A stretch of DNA of 27,328 nt from Treponema sp. (lineage in GTDB: Bacteria; Spirochaetota; Spirochaetia; Treponematales; Treponemataceae). Position 1 is the first letter of the stretch; the number at the start of each line of letters is the position of its first letter. Below, piece after piece: positions 23,996-27,328 of the stretch. The notes beneath the pieces are model-generated. The model had not been told where the DNA came from. It was given only the letters and a program-made list of their open reading frames with translations, and did no database searches. Location of the stretch: NCBI GenBank assembly GCA_016297415.1, contig JAEDGQ010000020.1, positions 1 through 27,328 on the forward strand, given 5' to 3'. The translations under genes and the position numbers were made by a program.

Positions 23996-24209
23996 AGGGC
24001 AAACGCATTATAATATATTCCCTGCTAAAAATGGCTTCCAGTCGTGAAAACGTCTTGTCGAAACCGCATGCTAGCATGCTACACGCGTTTTGTGCTTGTA
24101 ACTATATACGTTTGCCGCTCTCGCGGCAGCACAAAACGAGTGTTTTCGCAAGCCGTTTCACTCCTTTGCGCCATTTTCAATATAAAATCGGTTATAATGC
24201 GTTTGCCCT
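23996..24209. mobile_element. 214-bp inverted-repeat element, MITE-like
   Basis: Perfect 18-bp terminal inverted repeats AGGGCAAACGCATTATAA (23996-24013) and its complement (24192-24209). Similarity continues inward for about 60 bases on each side. Inside are a palindrome GCATGCTAGCATGC, an inverted pair around GTTTTGTGC/GCACAAAAC, and a hairpin TGCCGC-TCTC-GCGGCA, so a single strand could fold end to end. If the repeat is counted from GGGC, the flanks are TA on both sides, as with IS630/Tc1-type target duplication. No transposase is encoded. A second copy's end is at 1-52. With the murB leader it fills the 335-bp gap between 23930 and 24266. Confidence 0.72.
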
Positions 24210-24228
24210 AATTCATAAGGAATGTGTT

Positions 24229-24261
24229 ATGGAAAAAACCGGTGAATATAAATATACTTAA
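24229..24261 (+). CDS. Possible 10-residue leader peptide before murB
   Basis: ATG at 24229 with AAGGAA six bases upstream encodes MEKTGEYKYT and stops at 24261, four bases before the murB ATG. murB itself has no visible ribosome-binding site, so this small frame may load ribosomes that re-initiate at murB. It could be chance. Confidence 0.35.
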   Translation: MEKTGEYKYT

Positions 24262-24265
24262 CTGT

Positions 24266-25174
24266 ATGACTCTAGAAGAATTTAAAACTCTGCTTCTGAC
24301 TTCCGGGGAATTTTCCGGGAAGATTCTGGAAAATGAAAAACTTTCAAAACACTCGACTATGAATGTGGGAGGAGATGCAGGTCTTTTTGTTGAACCTGAC
24401 TCTGAAGCAGGTTTTGTTTTTGCCCTAAAGGAAGCTGTTCTGAACAGAATTGATTTTTTTCTTCTTGGAGGCGGGTCTAATACAATTTTTCCTGATGAAG
24501 GTATTCCTCTTGTAATTACATCAAGACTTATTAAAGACCAGATAACTTATTCAGATTCAACTTTAAGGATTCCTGCAGGTGCTTCCTGGGGGTCTGTAAT
24601 CAGTTTCTGTAAAAACAGTAATCTGAGGGGCTTTGAATGTTTTACGGGGCTTAGCGGCAGTGCAGGCGGAGCTTTGTTTATGAATGCTTCCTGTTTTGGT
24701 CTTTCTGCCTGCCATAATCTTCTTTCTGTAGAGTATCTGGATAAAAATGACTGTACTGTAAAAATCTATAAAAAAGACCTTAAGGACTGGGGATACAAAA
24801 AATCTCCTTTCCAGACAGGAGATAAAGTTATTCTTTCTGCAATTTTTAATGTAAAAAAAGGCTTTGACGAAGCAAAATCTGCAGAAGTTCTTGAAAAAAG
24901 AAAGACAATGGGCCACTTTAAGGCTCCAAGTGCCGGTTCTGCTTTTAAGAATAAACCTGAAGAAGAAATTATTGCAGGGAAAATCATTGATGAATGCGGA
25001 TTAAAAGGTTTTTCCTGTGGCGGTGCCCAGATTGCTCCATGGCACGGAAATTTCATCATTAACCCTGAAAAAAAAGCTTCCTGCGCTGATATAAAGGCCC
25101 TGGTAGAGAAAGTTCAGGAAACTGTGTTACAGAAAACAGGCATTAAACTGGAAACTGAGATTCTTTTTGTCTGA
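24266..25174 (+). CDS. murB: UDP-N-acetylenolpyruvoylglucosamine reductase
   Basis: FAD enzyme that reduces UDP-GlcNAc-enolpyruvate to UDP-MurNAc for peptidoglycan; 302 residues. FAD-binding stretches are KHSTMNVGGDA (about 28-38), FLLGGGSNTIF (about 65-75) and GLSGSAGGALFMNASCFG (about 128-145). WGYKKSPFQ (about 175-183) has the substrate Tyr, APSAGSAFKN (about 220-229) contains the proton-donating Ser225, and Glu297 in KLETEIL is the other acid. The start at 24266 is where homology begins; an in-frame GTG at 24224 adds 14 unrelated residues and has its purine run too close. Transcription probably starts in or near the 24192-24209 repeat end. Confidence 0.95.
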   Translation: MTLEEFKTLLLTSGEFSGKILENEKLSKHSTMNVGGDAGLFVEPDSEAGFVFALKEAVLNRIDFFLLGGGSNTIFPDEGIPLVITSRLIKDQITYSDSTLRIPAGASWGSVISFCKNSNLRGFECFTGLSGSAGGALFMNASCFGLSACHNLLSVEYLDKNDCTVKIYKKDLKDWGYKKSPFQTGDKVILSAIFNVKKGFDEAKSAEVLEKRKTMGHFKAPSAGSAFKNKPEEEIIAGKIIDECGLKGFSCGGAQIAPWHGNFIINPEKKASCADIKALVEKVQETVLQKTGIKLETEILFV

Positions 25175-25178
25175 AAAT

Positions 25179-25300
25179 GCGTCAGGGATAGTAGCACCTT
25201 TAGTTACAGGGCTGTTACGCCTGGCGGAACTGCCCTGTAATGGAGCGTAAGCGGAAGTGCGGATAGCCCGGCCGGTACCTGGAGGGGACCGGGGACGCCC
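25179..25300 (+). ncRNA. Structured intergenic element (candidate RNA), copy after murB
   Basis: A 122-base relative of the cysS-leader element: start GCGTCAGGGATAGTAGC, central block GGAGCGTAAGCGGAA then GTGCGGATAGCCCG, end GGGGACGCCC. The arms differ from the other copy but again pair: ACAGGGC with GCCCTGT in the first arm, CCGG with CCGG in the second. It starts four bases after the murB stop on the same strand and would lie in the murB 3' untranslated region. The following sequence, with TTTTTTT near 25312, could end transcription. Confidence 0.55.
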
Positions 25301-25347
25301 TTTATATAATCTTTTTTTAATAATATCTGAAGTTATTTGTGCCGATA

Positions 25348-25376
25348 CTTACAAAGGAAAATTATTCTGTTATAAT
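25348..25376 (+). promoter_or_regulatory. Predicted promoter of the dual cyclic-nucleotide regulator
   Basis: CTTACA (25348-25353), a 17-base spacer and a perfect TATAAT (25371-25376). Transcription would start about ten bases before the start codon, leaving a very short leader. Confidence 0.6.
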
Positions 25377-25394
25377 TAAGACAGGCGGGAAAAA

Positions 25395-26588
25395 ATGCTT
25401 CAGTTATCATTTGTAAATTTCAGACAGGGATCATACATCGTAGTTGAAGGAAAAACACAGAATGATATTTTTTACATCATTCAGTGTGGAAACGTAAGCA
25501 TTCATCATGAAAATCAGATTCCTGGACAGCCACAGGAAGTTCTTGGACCTGGAGACTTTCTTGGTGTAATTCCTTGTATGTCAAATCATCCTCAGATTGA
25601 AACTGCAGTTGCCATGTCAGATGTAGTTTGTATTTCTGTACGCCGTGACCAGTATCCTGAACTGATTGAACGCAATACTCCTGTAGCCATGAAAATTATC
25701 CGTACATTTGCCAACCGTATGAGACAGATGAACGATACTTTAATGCAGGCAACTCTTAAAAATTCTGCTTCTCAGACAACTGAACAGATTTTCCGTGTAG
25801 CTGATTATTACGATAAAATGAATCAGCCAAGCATCGCGATTTTTGCTTACTATCAGTACATTAAAGCTAATCCTCACGGTTTAAATGTGCCAAAAGCCAG
25901 GGAACGATTTACAGCTCTCCGTTCAAAAAGCCGTGCCGTATATTTTGAATCTAATCAGGATCTTCTCCGTGTTTATCCTAAAGATACAATGATTATGTCT
26001 GAAAACCAGGGTGGGCAGGACATGTTTATTATTCAGGATGGACGGGTAAAGATTTCTAAAATCGTAGATGGTACTGAAGTTACTCTTGCAATCCTTAAAA
26101 AAGGCGATATGTTTGGAGAAATGGCACTCCTTGAAAACAAGCCTCGTTCTGCCAGCGCTATTGCCGAAGATGACTGCCGTCTTATGACTGTAAACCGCTC
26201 AAACTTTGATCAGATGGTTGCAACTCAGCCTCAGCTTATTGCCCGTCTTACAACTATGCTTGCTGAGCGCCTTTACATTATGCAGAGACAGCTTGCAAAC
26301 AGCCAGTTGAAAGATACAACTGAAAAAATGATTGATATGCTTTCGCTGCAGATTGAAAAAGCAAAGATTCCCATTGAACCAAAAGGCAAAACTCCATATC
26401 AGACAGACCTTACTCCAAAAGATATTGCTGCAATGTGTGGTCTTACCCAGAACGAACAGAATCTTACTCTCCATAAATTTATGATGGATCCTCATGTAAG
26501 GCTTACGGGAGAAAATAAGATTCTGGTTCCAGACTGTCTTGAACTTATTAAGCAGGCTGCTTTCTACCGCAAAGCTCATCAGAAATAA
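25395..26588 (+). CDS. Protein with two cyclic-nucleotide-binding domains and a C-terminal helical (HTH-like) domain
   Basis: A 397-residue cytoplasmic regulator-like protein. Domain 1 (about 5-115) has the cupin-like fold (GSYIVVEGKTQNDIFYII, GPGDFLGV) but not the Arg of the phosphate-binding cassette. A helical linker (about 130-175) resembles one TPR. Domain 2 (about 185-300) has a full cassette, FGEMALLENKPRSASA, so it probably binds cAMP, cGMP or c-di-AMP-like ligands. The C-terminus (about 310-397) has TPKDIAAMCGLTQNEQNLTLHKF, similar to a Crp-type helix-turn-helix but not clear. It could be a transcription factor or an effector without DNA binding. One base separates it from the next gene. 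Confidence 0.85.
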   Translation: MLQLSFVNFRQGSYIVVEGKTQNDIFYIIQCGNVSIHHENQIPGQPQEVLGPGDFLGVIPCMSNHPQIETAVAMSDVVCISVRRDQYPELIERNTPVAMKIIRTFANRMRQMNDTLMQATLKNSASQTTEQIFRVADYYDKMNQPSIAIFAYYQYIKANPHGLNVPKARERFTALRSKSRAVYFESNQDLLRVYPKDTMIMSENQGGQDMFIIQDGRVKISKIVDGTEVTLAILKKGDMFGEMALLENKPRSASAIAEDDCRLMTVNRSNFDQMVATQPQLIARLTTMLAERLYIMQRQLANSQLKDTTEKMIDMLSLQIEKAKIPIEPKGKTPYQTDLTPKDIAAMCGLTQNEQNLTLHKFMMDPHVRLTGENKILVPDCLELIKQAAFYRKAHQK

Positions 26589-26589
26589 T

Positions 26590-27117
26590 ATGAAAAAAAA
26601 TATTCTTGCAGGGCTTGTCCTTGCAGCTTCTGTTTTCTGTTATGCTCTTCCTGCCGGTTATGGCACATTAAAACTGGGCATGACTGTAGACGAGGTTAAA
26701 ACTGAATTAAAGAAAAACTCTGATTTCGGTTATCTTGGAGACAGGGATGTTACTCTTTCCCCAAGAACGAAAGATATCCTTATTGAAACTGATGCATCAA
26801 GAAATCCATATTCTTTTTTTACAAGGTGCTGGTTTCAGTTTGTAGATGATAAACTTTTTAGTATCACTCTGAATTTGAACGGAAAAAGACTTGATCATTA
26901 CACCGTGTTTGCGTCACTTGTTCAGAAATACGGAAATCCTGCGACTATTAATCCTCAGAGAGCCGGCTGGGAAGATGATTCTGTAATGATGAGCCTTGAA
27001 CGGCCACTTACATTAAAGTACATTGATGCAGCTGTATTTAAGAAAATGCAGGAAGAAGCAGGTGTACAGAAAACTGTTGAAGAAAAGGCAGTTGATGATT
27101 TTTTAAGGGGATTATAG
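26590..27117 (+). CDS. Exported protein of unknown function
   Basis: A 175-residue protein with a signal peptide (cleavage after FCYALPA, about residue 22). The mature part begins YGTLKLGMTVDEVKTEL, a motif seen in several small secreted alpha/beta proteins in which a short helix follows a GMT turn. It continues with alternating strands and helices. An upstream in-frame ATG at 26539 lies inside the previous gene and would hide the signal peptide, so 26590 is preferred. It starts one base after the previous stop, so the two are translated together. I do not recognise a function; a periplasmic partner of a cytoplasmic cyclic-nucleotide sensor is only a guess. Confidence 0.75.
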   Translation: MKKNILAGLVLAASVFCYALPAGYGTLKLGMTVDEVKTELKKNSDFGYLGDRDVTLSPRTKDILIETDASRNPYSFFTRCWFQFVDDKLFSITLNLNGKRLDHYTVFASLVQKYGNPATINPQRAGWEDDSVMMSLERPLTLKYIDAAVFKKMQEEAGVQKTVEEKAVDDFLRGL

Positions 27118-27125
27118 AAAAGGGG

Positions 27126-27328
27126 ATGACCCAAAAAGTTCAACTTGCGGTGGTTTCGACAAGCTCAACCACCGCAATAATGACCATTGCACTAAATATG
27201 GTGGTTTCGACAGGTGGTTCCTGAGCCTGTCGAAGGGCTCAACCACCGTAATAATGACCATTGCACTAAATATGGTGGTTTCGACAAGCTCAACCACCGC
27301 AATAATGACCATTGCACTAAATATGGTG
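27126..27328. repeat. Modular 51/23-bp repeat element, cut by the window edge
   Basis: Starts GGATGACCCAAAAAGTTC, the same terminal signature as the element at 6882-7042. Then come units that begin AATAATGACCATTGCAC at 27176, 27250 and 27301. The last two are 51 bp apart; the first two are 74 bp apart because a 23-bp module (GTGGTTCCTGAGC onward, about 27213-27235) is inserted. The third unit continues beyond the window. It begins within about ten bases of the preceding stop codon. Confidence 0.85.

Noticed and set aside
24031..24261. 76-residue open frame before murB
   Set aside because: It runs through the inverted-repeat element; only its last ten codons have a plausible start site.
25175..25394. 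tRNA or other classical RNA gene in the gap after murB
   Set aside because: No cloverleaf, TTCGA arm or CCA end could be found; the GC-rich part is explained by the structured element.
27126..27328. CRISPR-like array
   Set aside because: Units repeat without unique spacers, the 51-bp unit includes the whole period, and no cas genes are present.

Overview
The window looks like chromosomal DNA from a low-GC spirochaete, most likely a host-associated Treponema. Four points support this: an archaeal/spirochaete-type UMP kinase, many exported proteins with PEGA, IPT/TIG or beta-barrel-like segments, EF-P rhamnosylation by EarP, and AT-rich intergenic DNA carrying several repeat families. Genus is inferred from gene content and style, not from a marker gene. 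No rRNA, tRNA, phage, transposase or CRISPR locus was seen.

Layout. 1-1450: the end of a repeat element, a PhnP-like metallo-hydrolase and rpmB with a clear promoter and terminator. 1456-4584 (minus): an AEC-family permease followed by uvrB. 4722-6856 (plus): an unrecognised four-helix membrane protein, a small exported orphan and an acyl-ACP thioesterase, then a 51-bp-unit repeat element. 7127-14712 (minus): a compact gene run in the order radC, PEGA protein, HtrA protease, class 3 lipase with a barrel-like tail, earP, efp. The last two form a modification enzyme and substrate pair, and EF-P has the expected Arg32. 14801-15406 (plus): a glucosaminidase lipoprotein whose 3' end overlaps pyrH. 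15403-19020 (minus): ECF sigma factor, zinc-finger anti-sigma factor, an IPT/TIG-transglutaminase-like protein lacking its catalytic Cys, and pyrH, with overlaps between the first three. 19340-20899 (minus): cysS with a structured 5' leader. 21131-23930 (minus): a truncated Fe-alcohol dehydrogenase remnant, an aldehyde dehydrogenase, a small lipoprotein and an outer-membrane-type protein. 24266-27117 (plus): murB, a regulator with two cyclic-nucleotide-binding domains, and an exported protein. The window ends inside another copy of the 51-bp repeat element.

The genes mostly serve envelope biogenesis and surveillance (HtrA, sigma/anti-sigma pair, glucosaminidase, MurB, PEGA and lipase proteins) plus translation and repair housekeeping (L28, EF-P/EarP, CysS, UvrB, RadC).

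The most unusual content is between genes. There are four repeat families: a 214-bp inverted-repeat element with TA flanks; a 51/23-bp modular element with terminal inverted repeats; a structured element with conserved blocks and variable arms, seen in the cysS leader and after murB; and a roughly 93-bp repeat duplicated in tandem between the sigma-factor gene and cysS. The transglutaminase-like protein with Ala in place of Cys is the most unusual protein.
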